This document shows, piece by piece, positions 1 through 9,206 of a stretch of DNA of 64,000 bases (position 1 is the first letter of the stretch; every line of letters begins with the position of its first letter). This stretch comes from Micromonospora sp. WMMD1102. GTDB lineage: Bacteria; Actinomycetota; Actinomycetes; Mycobacteriales; Micromonosporaceae. Both the position numbers and the translations under genes were made by a program. The stretch covers positions 4,839,001-4,903,000 of the forward strand of contig NZ_JARUBN010000001.1 in assembly GCF_029626265.1 (NCBI RefSeq). The letters run 5' to 3'. The notes beneath the pieces are model-generated. The model did no database searches, was not told the DNA's origin, and was given only the letters and a program-made list of their open reading frames with translations.

Positions 1-17
1 CAGTACAGCGGACAAGT

Positions 18-52
18 GAACGGGCCCGGCGCCGGTGGCGCCGGGCCCGTTC
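18..52 (-). terminator. Hairpin terminator downstream of asnB
   Basis: A perfect 16-bp inverted repeat (arms 18-33 and 37-52) encloses a 3-nt loop. It lies about 45 bp beyond the asnB stop codon on the minus strand. There is no clear U-tract, which is common for actinobacterial terminators. Termination is inferred from structure and position. Confidence 0.6.
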
Positions 53-97
53 GCCGCCTCGGGGACTTCTCCGCAGGTCAGCGCATTGTCGGGGTGG

Positions 98-2056
98 TCA
101 GCGCACCATCGAGCCGACCACCGGCTTGGTCAGCAACGCCGACTGGTTGCGCTGGATGCCGGGGTCCAGGGTGCGGGCCACGAAGATCGCGTGCCAGACA
201 CAGAAGATGAGTACGGTCCAGATCTTGCGGGAGTGGTCGGCCTCGCCCCGCCGGTGCTCCTCGAGCAGGCGCAGCGCGTACGACAGGTCGAGCAGCTCAC
301 CGGCGCCGGAGATCGAGAAGATGTGCCGGGCCCAGTCGTACATCTCGCCGGCCAGCCAGACCCGGGTCGGGGTGGGGAAGCCGAGCTTGCGCCGGTTGAC
401 GATGGCCGGCGGCACCACGCCCTGCAACGCCTGCCGCATCGCGTATTTCGTGGCGTCGGAGCGGGGCGGCAGTTTCAGGTCCACCGGGATACCGGCGGCC
501 ACCTCGAAGACCTCCCGGTCCAGGAACGGCACCCGCACCTCCAGCGAGTGCGCCATCGAGATCCGGTCCGCCTTGACCAGGATGTCGCCGCGCAGCCAGG
601 TGTAGAGGTCGACGTACTGCATCTTGGTCACGTCGTCCAGCTCGGTGCACTCGGCGTAGATCGGCGCGGTGACGTCGGTGTAGCGCACCCCGGGGTCGTA
701 CCGGCGGAGCAGCTTCTCCTTCTCCTCCTCGGTGAACATCCGGGCGTTGCCGTAGTAGCGCTCCTCGATCGGGGTGGTGCCGCGTTCCAGGAAGCTCTTG
801 CCCTTGACCCCCTGCGGGATCGCCTTGGAGACCGCGCGCAGCCCCTTCTGCACCCCGCCCGGCAGCCCGTTGACCGTGCCGAGCGAGAGCGGCTCCCGAT
901 AGATCGTGTACCCGCCGAAGAACTCGTCGGCGCCCTCGCCGGAGAGCACCACCGTGACGTGCTCGGCGGCCTTCTTCGCCACGAAGTAGAGCGGCACCAG
1001 GGCCGGGTCGGCGACCGGGTCGTCCAGATGCCAGACGATCTTCGGCAGCGCCTCCATCATGTCCTGCGGACCGATCTTGGTCGGGATGGTGGTCACCCCG
1101 AGGTGCCGGGCCGAGTCCTGGGCCACCTCGATCTCCGAGTAGCCGGGGACGTCGTAGCCGACGGTGAAGGTGAGGATGTTCGGGTTGAACTCCCGGGCCA
1201 GCGCCACCACGGCGGTCGAGTCGATGCCGCTGGAGAGGAAGCAGCCGACCGGCACGTCGGCCCGCATGTGCATCCGGACGCTCTCCCGCAGCGTCTCCCG
1301 GATCCGGTCGTAGAGCTTCTGCGGCTCCTGCACCGGGGCGGGCCGGAACACCGGCCGGTACCAGCGGCGCACCTCGATCTGCCGGCCCGGCGTCCAGGTC
1401 AGGTACTCCCCCGAGCCGATCCGGTTGATGCCCTGGTGCAGGGTCCCGGGCTCGGGGACGTACTGCAACGTCAGGTAGTGCGACAGGTTGGCGGTGTCCA
1501 CCCCGGCGTCCCCGGCGTGCGCCGCCGGTGCGAACGGCAGCAGCGCCTTCTTCTCGGAGGCGAGGTAGACCCCGTCCCGGGTCTGGAGGTAGTGCAGCGG
1601 CTTGATCCCGAAGTAGTCCCGGGCGCCGAAGGCGCGGCGCTGCTGCCGGTCCCAGATCACGAAGGCGAACATCCCGCGCAGCCGGGTGAGCACCTGCTCG
1701 CCCCAGTAGTGGAAGCCGGCGACGATCACCTCGCCGTCACCGGCGGTGGCGAACTGGGCGCCGTAGTCCCGGGCCAGCTCCTCGCGCAGCTCGATGTAGT
1801 TGTAGATCTCACCGTTGAAGGTCAGCAGGTATCGGCCGCCCGCGTACGGCAGCGGCTCGTGGCTGGAGGCCACGTCGATGATCGAGAGCCGCTTGTGCGC
1901 GAAGACGGCGTCGGTGTACCCGTCCGGGGTGGTGATCACCTCTACCCCGGTCTCGTCCGGTCCCCGGTGGTGCAGGCATTCCAACGCACCGGCCAGGGCG
2001 TCTCGGTGTGCGCCGGCGTTGCCGTGCGCGCTGAAGAAGGCCAGGAGTCCGCACAT
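98..2056 (-). CDS. asnB: Asparagine synthase (glutamine-hydrolysing)
   Basis: This 652-aa enzyme makes asparagine from aspartate, glutamine and ATP in the cytosol. I chose the ATG at 2056 because it gives MCGLLAFF, which places the catalytic N-terminal cysteine of the class-II glutamine amidotransferase domain at position 2, exposed after Met removal. A longer reading from 2104 would bury it. The N-terminal Ntn-type domain (LTFNGEIYNY and GDGEVI segments) is followed by the synthetase domain, whose PP-loop variant SSGIDS sits near residue 275. The C-terminal YAMRQALQG and RKLGFPTP segments are typical. It stands alone, divergent from pepP, with a hairpin terminator downstream. Paralogues of this family also act in antibiotic or cell-wall amidation, so the exact acceptor is not certain. 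Confidence 0.93.
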   Translation of the reverse strand: MCGLLAFFSAHGNAGAHRDALAGALECLHHRGPDETGVEVITTPDGYTDAVFAHKRLSIIDVASSHEPLPYAGGRYLLTFNGEIYNYIELREELARDYGAQFATAGDGEVIVAGFHYWGEQVLTRLRGMFAFVIWDRQQRRAFGARDYFGIKPLHYLQTRDGVYLASEKKALLPFAPAAHAGDAGVDTANLSHYLTLQYVPEPGTLHQGINRIGSGEYLTWTPGRQIEVRRWYRPVFRPAPVQEPQKLYDRIRETLRESVRMHMRADVPVGCFLSSGIDSTAVVALAREFNPNILTFTVGYDVPGYSEIEVAQDSARHLGVTTIPTKIGPQDMMEALPKIVWHLDDPVADPALVPLYFVAKKAAEHVTVVLSGEGADEFFGGYTIYREPLSLGTVNGLPGGVQKGLRAVSKAIPQGVKGKSFLERGTTPIEERYYGNARMFTEEEKEKLLRRYDPGVRYTDVTAPIYAECTELDDVTKMQYVDLYTWLRGDILVKADRISMAHSLEVRVPFLDREVFEVAAGIPVDLKLPPRSDATKYAMRQALQGVVPPAIVNRRKLGFPTPTRVWLAGEMYDWARHIFSISGAGELLDLSYALRLLEEHRRGEADHSRKIWTVLIFCVWHAIFVARTLDPGIQRNQSALLTKPVVGSMVR

Positions 2057-2272
2057 GGCGGTCATCTTTCCACGCGTACCGGTCCGCTGTGCCGGCACCG
2101 CCACCGAGACCGACCGGTCCGGGCACGGTACGGTCGGAGCACGCCAGAAGCACAGACCAGGTCAGCCGGACGAGGGACCGGGTCGCCGGCCGACGGGGTG
2201 CCGAGGCGCTCCCCCGCCCGCCCGCCGACTCCGGCCACGGCGGGAACGGGGCCGGACGAGGAAGGAACGGCG

Positions 2273-3817
2273 ATGTCAGACGAGCGCACCGACATCACGG
2301 CGGAGCCGGCAGAGGTGGAGACGGCCCGGACGGAGTCGCACGACCCGGACTTTCCGGAGAAGTTCCTCGAGTTCATGCGGCAGGGCTGGCGGGACAGCAC
2401 CCTGCCGGTCGGCCCCCGCCCCGAGGTCCCCAACCACGCCAAGCGGCGCTCGGCGCTCTCCGCCGCGCTGCCCGGCGAGACCCTGGTGATCCCGACCGGC
2501 CCGGAGAAGGTACGCGCCAACGACACCGCGCACCGGTTCCGCCCCGGCAGCGACTTCGTCTACCTGACCGGCGACCACGAACCGGACAGCGTGCTGGTGA
2601 TGCGCCCGAACGGCTCCGGCCACGACGCGGTGCTCTACATGCGGCCCCGCTCGTCCCGGGACGGCGACGAGTTCTTCCGCAGCCGAAACGGCGAGCTGTG
2701 GGTCGGCCGCCGGCACACCCTGACCGAGAAGGCGACCGAGCTGGGCATCGAGACCGCGCCGCTGTCCGAGCTGCCGGCCGCGCTGGCCGACTGCGCCCCG
2801 GGGCGGACCCGGGTGCTGCGCGGGCTGGACCCGTCGGTGGACGGCGCGGTGCGGCCGTACGACCCGCCGCAGGGCGGGACCGGGCAGGGCGGGGCGGCGG
2901 AGGGCGGAAAGGCCGACGGCGCCGAGCGGCTCGGCCGGGACCGCGAACTCGCCGCGCTGCTCAGCGAGCAGAAGCTGGTCAAGGACGAGTGGGAGATCGC
3001 CCAGCTCCAGGAGGCGGTCGACGCCACCGTACGCGGCTTCGAGGACGTCGCCCGGGTGCTGCCGGCCGACCGGGCGGTCAGCGAGCGGCTGCTGGAGGGG
3101 ATCTTCGGGCTGCGGGCCCGGCACGACGGCTACGACGTCGGCTACAACTCGATCGTCGGGGCCGGCGAGCACGCCACGATCCTGCACTGGATCCACAACA
3201 CCGGCATCACCCGCCCGGGTGAGCTGCTGCTGATGGACATGGGGGTGGAGGGGCGCAACCTCTACACCGCCGACGTGACCCGGGTGCTGCCGGTCTCCGG
3301 CACCTTCTCGCCGCTGCAACGCCAGGTCTACGACATCGTGTACGCCGCCCAGCAGGCCGGCATCGACTTCGTCCGCCCCGGCGTGACCTTCAAGGACGTG
3401 CACCGGACCTGCATGCGGGTGCTCGCCGAAGGGCTGGCCGAGCTGGGGCTGCTGCCGGTGAGCGTGGACGAGGCGATGGACGAGACCTCGACGGTCTACC
3501 GCCGGTGGACGCTGCACGGCTTCGGGCACATGCTCGGGCTCGACGTGCACGACTGCGCCAACGCCCGCAAGGAGAACTACCGGGAGGGCACCCTCGGCGA
3601 GGGCTACGTGCTGACCGTCGAACCGGGGCTCTATTTCCAGCCCGAGGACGACCTGGTGCCGGCGGAGCTGCGCGGGATCGGCATCCGGATCGAGGACGAC
3701 GTACTGGTGACGGCCGACGGCGCGGTAAACCTCTCGGCCGGGCTGCCCCGGGCGGCCGACGAGGTCGAGGCGTGGCTGGCCGAGCAGCGGGAGGCCGGGT
3801 TCCGGCTGCCGGGCTGA
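2273..3817 (+). CDS. pepP: Xaa-Pro aminopeptidase (M24B)
   Basis: This 514-aa dimetal aminopeptidase P removes an N-terminal residue that precedes proline. The ATG at 2273 follows a GAGGAAGGA ribosome site. Residues about 55-190 form the aminopeptidase-P N-terminal domain (ANDTAHRFRPGSDFVYLTG). Residues about 245-500 form the pita-bread domain, with metal ligands visible in order: Asp in MDMGVEG, Asp in YTADVTR, His in HGFGHMLG, Glu in TVEPGLY and Glu in IRIEDDV. A Gly-rich insertion (PQGGTGQGGAAEGG) separates the two domains. It is divergent from asnB, with a 216-bp gap for both promoters. Confidence 0.93.
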   Translation: MSDERTDITAEPAEVETARTESHDPDFPEKFLEFMRQGWRDSTLPVGPRPEVPNHAKRRSALSAALPGETLVIPTGPEKVRANDTAHRFRPGSDFVYLTGDHEPDSVLVMRPNGSGHDAVLYMRPRSSRDGDEFFRSRNGELWVGRRHTLTEKATELGIETAPLSELPAALADCAPGRTRVLRGLDPSVDGAVRPYDPPQGGTGQGGAAEGGKADGAERLGRDRELAALLSEQKLVKDEWEIAQLQEAVDATVRGFEDVARVLPADRAVSERLLEGIFGLRARHDGYDVGYNSIVGAGEHATILHWIHNTGITRPGELLLMDMGVEGRNLYTADVTRVLPVSGTFSPLQRQVYDIVYAAQQAGIDFVRPGVTFKDVHRTCMRVLAEGLAELGLLPVSVDEAMDETSTVYRRWTLHGFGHMLGLDVHDCANARKENYREGTLGEGYVLTVEPGLYFQPEDDLVPAELRGIGIRIEDDVLVTADGAVNLSAGLPRAADEVEAWLAEQREAGFRLPG

Positions 3818-3853
3818 CCCGGCCGGTACGGCGACGCCGCTCGACCGTCCCAC

Positions 3854-3901
3854 GTTCACCTCGATCGTCTTCACGTTGTTCGCCTCGATCGTTTTCACGT
3901 T
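3854..3901. repeat. Two tandem 24-bp direct repeats upstream of the RyR/TrkA-N gene
   Basis: Two abutting 24-bp copies (3854-3877 and 3878-3901) differ at two positions and each contains the palindromic core CGATCG. They lie 70-117 bp upstream of the GTG at 3971, where an operator or promoter would sit. The regulatory role is inferred. Confidence 0.5.
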
Positions 3902-3970
3902 CGCTGTCGGCAGACCGCGACGGTACGATGGCGCTGCGTCGTCACACCGGAGGAGCAGGAGAGGTGTGGT

Positions 3971-5704
3971 GTGCCCGGACACAGCCTCGGCGAGCCGTCC
4001 CGCGTACCGACCAGGAGTGTGCTCCGGCCGATCTTCGCGCTCGCCGGCGCGGTCGCCTTCGTCTGTGGCTACATCGGGCTCTACCAGCACATCGACCGGG
4101 TCGGCGGCTACGGGACCGACCCGTTCGACCTTTTCTACTACGACCTACAGCTCTTCGTGCTCGGGTCACCCCCGCTGGACGAGGGCGGGCCGTTCCCGCC
4201 GCTGCTGGACTTCGCCCGGTTCGCGGCGCCGGCCGTCACCGCGTACGCCGTGGTGGAGGCGTGCCGGCTGCTCTTCGCCACCGAACTGCGCCGGCTGCGC
4301 GACCGAAACGCCCGCGGACACGTCATCGTCTGCGGCGACGGCTTGGTCGCGGACACCCTGGCCCGCCGGCTCCAGGCCGCCGGACACCGGGTGGTGGCAG
4401 TCCGCTCCGACGACACCACCCCGGCCGGCTCCGGGCAGGTGGCGCGGGCGGCCCGGGATCCGGCCGTGCTGCGCGGCGCCGGCATCGGGCGGGCCAGGGC
4501 GGTCTACGCGTGTACCGACGACAGCGCCACCAACGCGGCGATCGGGCTGGCCGCGGCCCGGCACGGCCGTTCCCCGCTGGCCGTCTACGCCCAGATCGCC
4601 GACCCGGAACTCTGCCTCGCCCTACAGGCCCGGCACCTCGGGTTGGCCCGGCACCCCGGCGCCCGGCTGGACTTCTTCAACATCGACGACCTGGCCGCCC
4701 GGAAACTCTTCGCCGAGGACCCGCTGACCGCCGTCGACGGTCGGCCGCCCCGGGTGGTGGTGCTCGGCGCCACCGCCTTCGGCCGGGCGGTACTCGTCGA
4801 ACTGGCCCGCCGCTGGCGGGTACGCGACCCGCACGGCGCCCGGCGGGTGCCGCTGGTACTCGTCGACGAGGCGGCCACCGAGGCGGCGGCCCAGCTGACC
4901 CACCGCTACCCGTTCCTGTCCCGGGTCTGCCGGATCGTCCCGCTCGACGGCGGCCTCGGCGAGCTGCTCGACCAGCTGCCCCGAGCCGGATTCCCGCTCC
5001 CGCCGGACAGGGTCTTCATCTGCTACGACGACGAGGAGCGGGCGCTGAAGACGGCACTCACCGCCGAGCAGCTCTGGCACGGCGGCCCCGGCTCGATGGT
5101 GGTCCGGCTGGACCGGCTGGCGAACCTGCGGGAGGCGTTCGGCAGCGGGCACGGCCTCGGCATCCTCGACGACCTCTCCGGTGCGCTCCGGCTCTACGGC
5201 GTGGTGCACGCCGCCTGCGATCCGGCGCTGATCGGGGACGACCTGGTGGAGCGGCTGGCCCGGGTGATCCACGAGAGTTACGTGGTGGCCCGGCGCCGGC
5301 ACGGCGAGCGGCCCGGCGGCAATCCGGCGCTGGTGCCCTGGGAGGAGTTGCCGGAGTCGCTGCGCCGGGCGAACCGCGCCCAGGCCAAGGACATCGGCCG
5401 GAAGCTGCGCGAGCTGGGCTGCGCCCTGTCGCCCCGGGTCGGTCCGGCTGACGAGCACGCCCTGAAGGAGCCCGAGATCGAACGACTCGCCGTCCTGGAA
5501 CACCAGCGTTGGCTGGCGGAGCAGGTGGCGAGCGGGTGGCGGTACGCGCCGGACCGGGACGACGAGCGGCGCCTCCATCCGGCATTGAGCCCCTGGGAGG
5601 ATCTACGGGAAGATCTCCGGGAGCGTAACCACGAGGCGGTCCGGGAACTCCCGGTCATCCTGGCCGACGCGGGCTTCCGGATCGTCCGCGTCGGGCACGC
5701 GTAA
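3971..5704 (+). CDS. Membrane protein with tandem TrkA-N-like Rossmann folds and C-terminal RyR repeats
   Basis: This 577-aa protein starts at a GTG preceded by GGAGGAGCAGGAGAGG. Two hydrophobic segments (about residues 17-36 and 85-105) flank a stretch containing GGYG. Then come a Rossmann nucleotide-binding fold (HVIVCGDGLVADTLARRL, from about residue 117) and a second one (RVVVLGATAFGRAVLVEL, from about 260), like the TrkA-N/RCK folds of ion-transport regulators. The C-terminal third carries RyR-type repeats: one beginning IHESYVVARR, and a clear one with LEHQRWLAEQVASGW and HPALSPWEDL. In bacteria, RyR domains occur with nucleotide-signalling domains. The SLOG-like gene starts 20 bp downstream, so the two probably form one unit. 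A ligand-gated membrane sensor or effector is an inference; the ligand and any conducted ion are unknown. Confidence 0.75.
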   Translation: MPGHSLGEPSRVPTRSVLRPIFALAGAVAFVCGYIGLYQHIDRVGGYGTDPFDLFYYDLQLFVLGSPPLDEGGPFPPLLDFARFAAPAVTAYAVVEACRLLFATELRRLRDRNARGHVIVCGDGLVADTLARRLQAAGHRVVAVRSDDTTPAGSGQVARAARDPAVLRGAGIGRARAVYACTDDSATNAAIGLAAARHGRSPLAVYAQIADPELCLALQARHLGLARHPGARLDFFNIDDLAARKLFAEDPLTAVDGRPPRVVVLGATAFGRAVLVELARRWRVRDPHGARRVPLVLVDEAATEAAAQLTHRYPFLSRVCRIVPLDGGLGELLDQLPRAGFPLPPDRVFICYDDEERALKTALTAEQLWHGGPGSMVVRLDRLANLREAFGSGHGLGILDDLSGALRLYGVVHAACDPALIGDDLVERLARVIHESYVVARRRHGERPGGNPALVPWEELPESLRRANRAQAKDIGRKLRELGCALSPRVGPADEHALKEPEIERLAVLEHQRWLAEQVASGWRYAPDRDDERRLHPALSPWEDLREDLRERNHEAVRELPVILADAGFRIVRVGHA

Positions 5705-5724
5705 CGACGAACGGACGGTGCTCG

Positions 5725-6207
5725 ATGACCCGGATCGGTGTCACTGGGCACGTGATGCTCGCCGACGGCACGGCGGAACTGGTCTACGCCCGGCTCACCG
5801 AGGAGCTGCGCCCGTACGCCGGGCCGGAGCTGCACGGGATCACCTGCCTCGCCGACGGTGCCGACCAGCTCTTCGCCCGGGCGGTACTCGCCTGCGGCGG
5901 GAGCTACGAGGCGGTGATCCCGGCCCTGGACTACCGGCAACGGGCGGTACGGGAGCACAACCTGCGCGACTTCGACGAGTTGCTGCGCGGGGCCACCTCG
6001 GTGTCGTACATGCCGTTCCCGTGTTCGGGGCGGGAGGCGTACCTGGCGGCGAGCCTGGAGATGCTCCGCCGCTGCGAGCGGCTCTTCGCGATCTGGGACG
6101 GCCACCCGTCGGCGGACGTGGGCGACACCGCGGACGTGGTCCGAGCCGCCCACGAACACCAACTGCCGGTCACCGTACTCTGGCCGTCCGGGGCGCAGCG
6201 GCAGTGA
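5725..6207 (+). CDS. SLOG-like nucleotide-binding protein
   Basis: This 160-aa cytosolic protein opens with RIGVTGHVML, followed by GITCLADGADQLFARAVL and a C-terminal FAIWDGHPSADVGDTADVV segment. That is the pattern of the SLOG/LOG-DprA superfamily of Rossmannoid proteins, which bind or cleave nucleotides and nucleotide-sugar ligands. It consists of this single domain. It lies 20 bp behind the TrkA-N/RyR gene on the same strand and is probably co-transcribed. I infer that it makes, binds or degrades the nucleotide ligand read by its neighbour. No LOG-type PGGxGT motif is visible, so cytokinin-activating phosphoribohydrolase activity is unlikely. Confidence 0.7.
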   Translation: MTRIGVTGHVMLADGTAELVYARLTEELRPYAGPELHGITCLADGADQLFARAVLACGGSYEAVIPALDYRQRAVREHNLRDFDELLRGATSVSYMPFPCSGREAYLAASLEMLRRCERLFAIWDGHPSADVGDTADVVRAAHEHQLPVTVLWPSGAQRQ

Positions 6208-6370
6208 CCGGGCGTTCGACACCGGCGTGACCGACGTCTTCCGCCAGCCGATGCCGGACGGGAACCAGCGCGGCAGCACCGGGCGGAACGGCTTCGACCA
6301 GGTCCTGGACAAGTGGCGGGCGGCGGTGGTCAGCCACGCCGGCTGGTTAATGCGGGCGATCGTGGCCGCG

Positions 6371-7306
6371 TCAGTGCCGGGTGACCGCGTCGTAGCTGCT
6401 GAGCAGCGCGCGGGCCAGCGGAGTGAGGGTGTGGTGGGCGGCCTTGCCGTGCCGGGTGGTGCGCAGCAGCCCGGCGTCGCGGAGCACGCTGGCGTGCTGG
6501 GACGCGGACGGGGTGCTGATGCCGGCCCGCCGGGCCAGGTCGGTGGTGTTCGCGCCGACCAGGGCGGCCCGGAGGACCGCGGCCCGGGAGCGCCCGAGCA
6601 GCGCGGTCAACGGATCGCCGGTGGCGGCGGTGGCGGCGAGCGCGTACGCCGGCACCGGCCGGTGGCCCGGCGCACGGCTTCCCGGGGTGCGCGGCCGGCG
6701 CACCGGATAGCCCAGCACGACCGAGTCCGGCCGGGTGCCGACCCAGGGCCGCCGGGCGAAGACCGACGGCACCAGCAACAGGCCGGTGCCGTTGGGCCGC
6801 AGGTCCAGGTCGACCGCGGAGGTCACCGAGAGCACCGGGTTGCGCCACACCGCCCACGGGTCGAACATCGCCAGCAGTGCCTGCACCCCACCGGTGGCCA
6901 GGGCCCGGCTGCGCTCGTTGACGTCGAGCCGGACCACCGACTCCCAGGCGGCAAGTTCGGTGCCGATCCGCCGCTCGTAGTAGCCCCGGACGGCCGCCGC
7001 CAGGCTCCGCCCCCGGCCCGCCGAGGTGGTGAGCAGCCAGGCGAGGGCTCCCTCCAGGGTCCGGTCCTCGGAGAGCGGGGCGAGCAGCTCGGCCGAACCA
7101 GCCGGTCCAGCCACGCCGGCCGGGCCGGCGCCGGTCGACTCGGCCAGTTCGCGCAGCCAGCCGGCCAGATCCGGGCCGGCCACCGGGTCCGGTGCGTCGC
7201 CGGCCGGGGCGCCGGCCAGGCTGACGACCACCTCGTACAGCGGCAGCGGGGCGGGAGCGATCCGGGTCCGGGCGATGTCCTCGGGGCCCAACCAGATCCG
7301 GATCAT
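6371..7306 (-). CDS. ArsR-type winged-helix regulator with DUF5937-like N-terminus
   Basis: This 311-aa protein has a C-terminal winged helix-turn-helix (about residues 235-305: LLGRSRAAVLRAALV, TTDLARRAGISTPSASQHASVLRDAGLL). It sits behind a long N-terminal region of the kind found in actinobacterial ArsR-like regulators. The ATG at 7306 is preferred over the in-frame GTGs at 7312 and 7309 because GGAGG lies 5 nt upstream of it. No metal-binding cysteines are visible, so it is not a classical metal sensor. It diverges from the peptide-transporter lipoprotein gene across 265 bp; control of that gene or of itself is possible but unshown. Confidence 0.75.
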   Translation of the reverse strand: MIRIWLGPEDIARTRIAPAPLPLYEVVVSLAGAPAGDAPDPVAGPDLAGWLRELAESTGAGPAGVAGPAGSAELLAPLSEDRTLEGALAWLLTTSAGRGRSLAAAVRGYYERRIGTELAAWESVVRLDVNERSRALATGGVQALLAMFDPWAVWRNPVLSVTSAVDLDLRPNGTGLLLVPSVFARRPWVGTRPDSVVLGYPVRRPRTPGSRAPGHRPVPAYALAATAATGDPLTALLGRSRAAVLRAALVGANTTDLARRAGISTPSASQHASVLRDAGLLRTTRHGKAAHHTLTPLARALLSSYDAVTRH

Positions 7307-7571
7307 CACCACCTCCAGGCCTCGGCCGGGCGGTCCGGCCCGACTGCTGTCTGCTCACCAGACGCGGTCGCCCCGCCGCCCAGTTGTCGACTCTCCGGAC
7401 GGTTTGGACCCAGTCAAAAGCATTGCCCGGACGGGCTGATCGGCTCGTAACTGGGAGGCAGGAGCCGGCCGGTGACGGTCTGGCCCGGCCGGACGGACGG
7501 ATGGACCACCGTCGTGCCCGGCGTACGCCGCCCGGGGGCTCGCGGTGCGGCGCCGATACGAAGGAGGCTTC

Positions 7572-9206
7572 ATGCCGGTGTCCAGACGGATCAGCTGGAG
7601 CGCGGCGGCGATGGCCGCCGTACTCGCCGCGACGGGATGCAGTGGCGGCGGCGAGGAGGCGAGCGCCCCGGACGCCGACGCGGTGGTGCGGATCGGGATC
7701 GCCGAGCCGCAGCACCTGATACCCTCGAACGCCACCGAGAGCGCCGGGGCGCAGGTACTGGCCGCGCTCTACACCCCGCTGGTGGAGTTCGACGAGGACA
7801 GGAAGCCGGTCGAGGTGGCCGCCGAGTCGATCGAGTCGACGGACAACACACTGTGGACGGTAAAGCTGAAGAGCGGGTACACCTTCCACAATGGTGAGCC
7901 GGTAACCGCCGACAGCTACATCAACGCCTGGAACCACGCCGCGTACGGTCCGAACGGCAACGGCGGGTCGTACTTCTTCGGCCAGATCCAGGGCTTCGAC
8001 GACGTCCAATCGACCGACCCGGACGGCGAGGGACCGCAGACGGCGCCGGAGCCGAAGGCGAAGAAGCTGACCGGCCTGCAGAAGGTGGACGACCTCACCT
8101 TCACCATCACCCTCTCCGGGTCGTTCGCCGAGTTCGAGTCGGTGCTCGGCTACCACGTCTTCGCGCCGCTGCCGAACGCCGCGTGGGCCTCGGACGGGGT
8201 GCTGCAGGAGGGCTTCGAGGAGGCGCCGATCGGCAACGGCCCGTTCAAGATGAAGGGCAGCTGGCAGCACGACAGCCGGATCGAGGTCGAGCGGTACGAC
8301 GCGCACCCCGGTCCGAAGCCGAAGGTCGGCGGCGTGGCCTTCCAGATCTACCAGGCGCTCAGCGCCGACTACGCGGACCTGCTCGCCGGCAACAACGACG
8401 TGACCCGGCAGGTGCCGACCGAGGCGCTGGGCACCGCACCCGGCGACCTGGGCGACCGGTTCAAGAGAAGTCCGTTGTCGTCGTTCCAGTTCCTCGCCTT
8501 CCCCACCTTCCAGCCCGAGTTCGCGAAGGCGGAGGTACGCAAGGCGATCTCGATGGCGATCGACCGGGACGAGATCGTGAAGACCGTCTTCAAGGACTCG
8601 CAGACCTCGGCCAGGTCCTTCGTCTCCCCGCTGCTCGCAGGTGCCCGGCCGGACACCTGCGGCGAGGCGTGCCAGTTCGACCCGGCGAAGGCGAAGGCGG
8701 CGTACCAGGCGGCCGGCGGGCCGGCGAAGTTGCAGATCTCCTACAACGGCGACGGCGGCCACAAGGACTGGGTGGAGGCGACCTGCAACCAGCTCTCCAA
8801 CAACCTCGGCGTGGACTGCACCAGCACCCCGGAGGCACGCTTCGCCGACCTGCTGAACAAGGTGGAGGCGAAGACCCCGGTCGGGATGTTCCGGATGGGC
8901 TGGTCGATGGACTACCCGTCGATGCAGAACTACCTGGGTCCGATCTACACCACCGACGGGTCGTCGAACTACTACGGGTTCAGCAACGCCGACTTCGACC
9001 GGCTTGTCTCCGAGGGTGAGCGGGCGCCGAACCAGGAGGAGGCGATCAAGAAGTACCAGGAGGCGGAGCAGATCCTGGCCCGGGAGATGCCGGTGATCCC
9101 GCTGCGGTTCGGGCAGAACAACTTCGGCCACTCGACCCGGGTCGGCAACGTCGAGCTGAACCCGCGGGGCCAGGTCGACCTGCTGAAAATCGAGGTGACC
9201 GGCTGA
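7572..9206 (+). CDS. ABC transporter peptide/oligopeptide-binding lipoprotein
   Basis: This 544-aa SBP_bac_5-type (DppA/OppA-like) solute-binding protein starts at an ATG 6 nt after AAGGAGG. The signal sequence ends in the lipobox LAATGC, giving lipidation at about Cys25 and anchoring outside the membrane. Family segments include AEPQHLIPSNATES, LAALYTPLVEFD, WTVKLKSGYTFHNGEPVTADSY and the C-terminal EAEQILAREMPVIPLRF. No permease or ATPase gene is adjacent, so it is an orphan binding protein that must work with a transporter encoded elsewhere. The ligand is predicted only as peptide-like. Confidence 0.9.
   Translation: MPVSRRISWSAAAMAAVLAATGCSGGGEEASAPDADAVVRIGIAEPQHLIPSNATESAGAQVLAALYTPLVEFDEDRKPVEVAAESIESTDNTLWTVKLKSGYTFHNGEPVTADSYINAWNHAAYGPNGNGGSYFFGQIQGFDDVQSTDPDGEGPQTAPEPKAKKLTGLQKVDDLTFTITLSGSFAEFESVLGYHVFAPLPNAAWASDGVLQEGFEEAPIGNGPFKMKGSWQHDSRIEVERYDAHPGPKPKVGGVAFQIYQALSADYADLLAGNNDVTRQVPTEALGTAPGDLGDRFKRSPLSSFQFLAFPTFQPEFAKAEVRKAISMAIDRDEIVKTVFKDSQTSARSFVSPLLAGARPDTCGEACQFDPAKAKAAYQAAGGPAKLQISYNGDGGHKDWVEATCNQLSNNLGVDCTSTPEARFADLLNKVEAKTPVGMFRMGWSMDYPSMQNYLGPIYTTDGSSNYYGFSNADFDRLVSEGERAPNQEEAIKKYQEAEQILAREMPVIPLRFGQNNFGHSTRVGNVELNPRGQVDLLKIEVTG

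Noticed and set aside
35..2272. Open frame in front of and continuous with pepP, antisense to asnB
   Set aside because: The pepP domain begins only after the ATG at 2273, which has a good ribosome site; the upstream part mirrors asnB.
4111..4116. GYG in the TrkA-N/RyR protein as a potassium selectivity filter
   Set aside because: The surrounding residues (RVGGYGTDPFD) do not match TVGYGD, and the segment follows the first helix directly without a clear pore helix; channel activity is not supported by this alone.
6330..9131. Long minus-strand open frame spanning the lipoprotein gene
   Set aside because: It crosses the strand boundary between two well-supported genes and has no domain; shadow frame.
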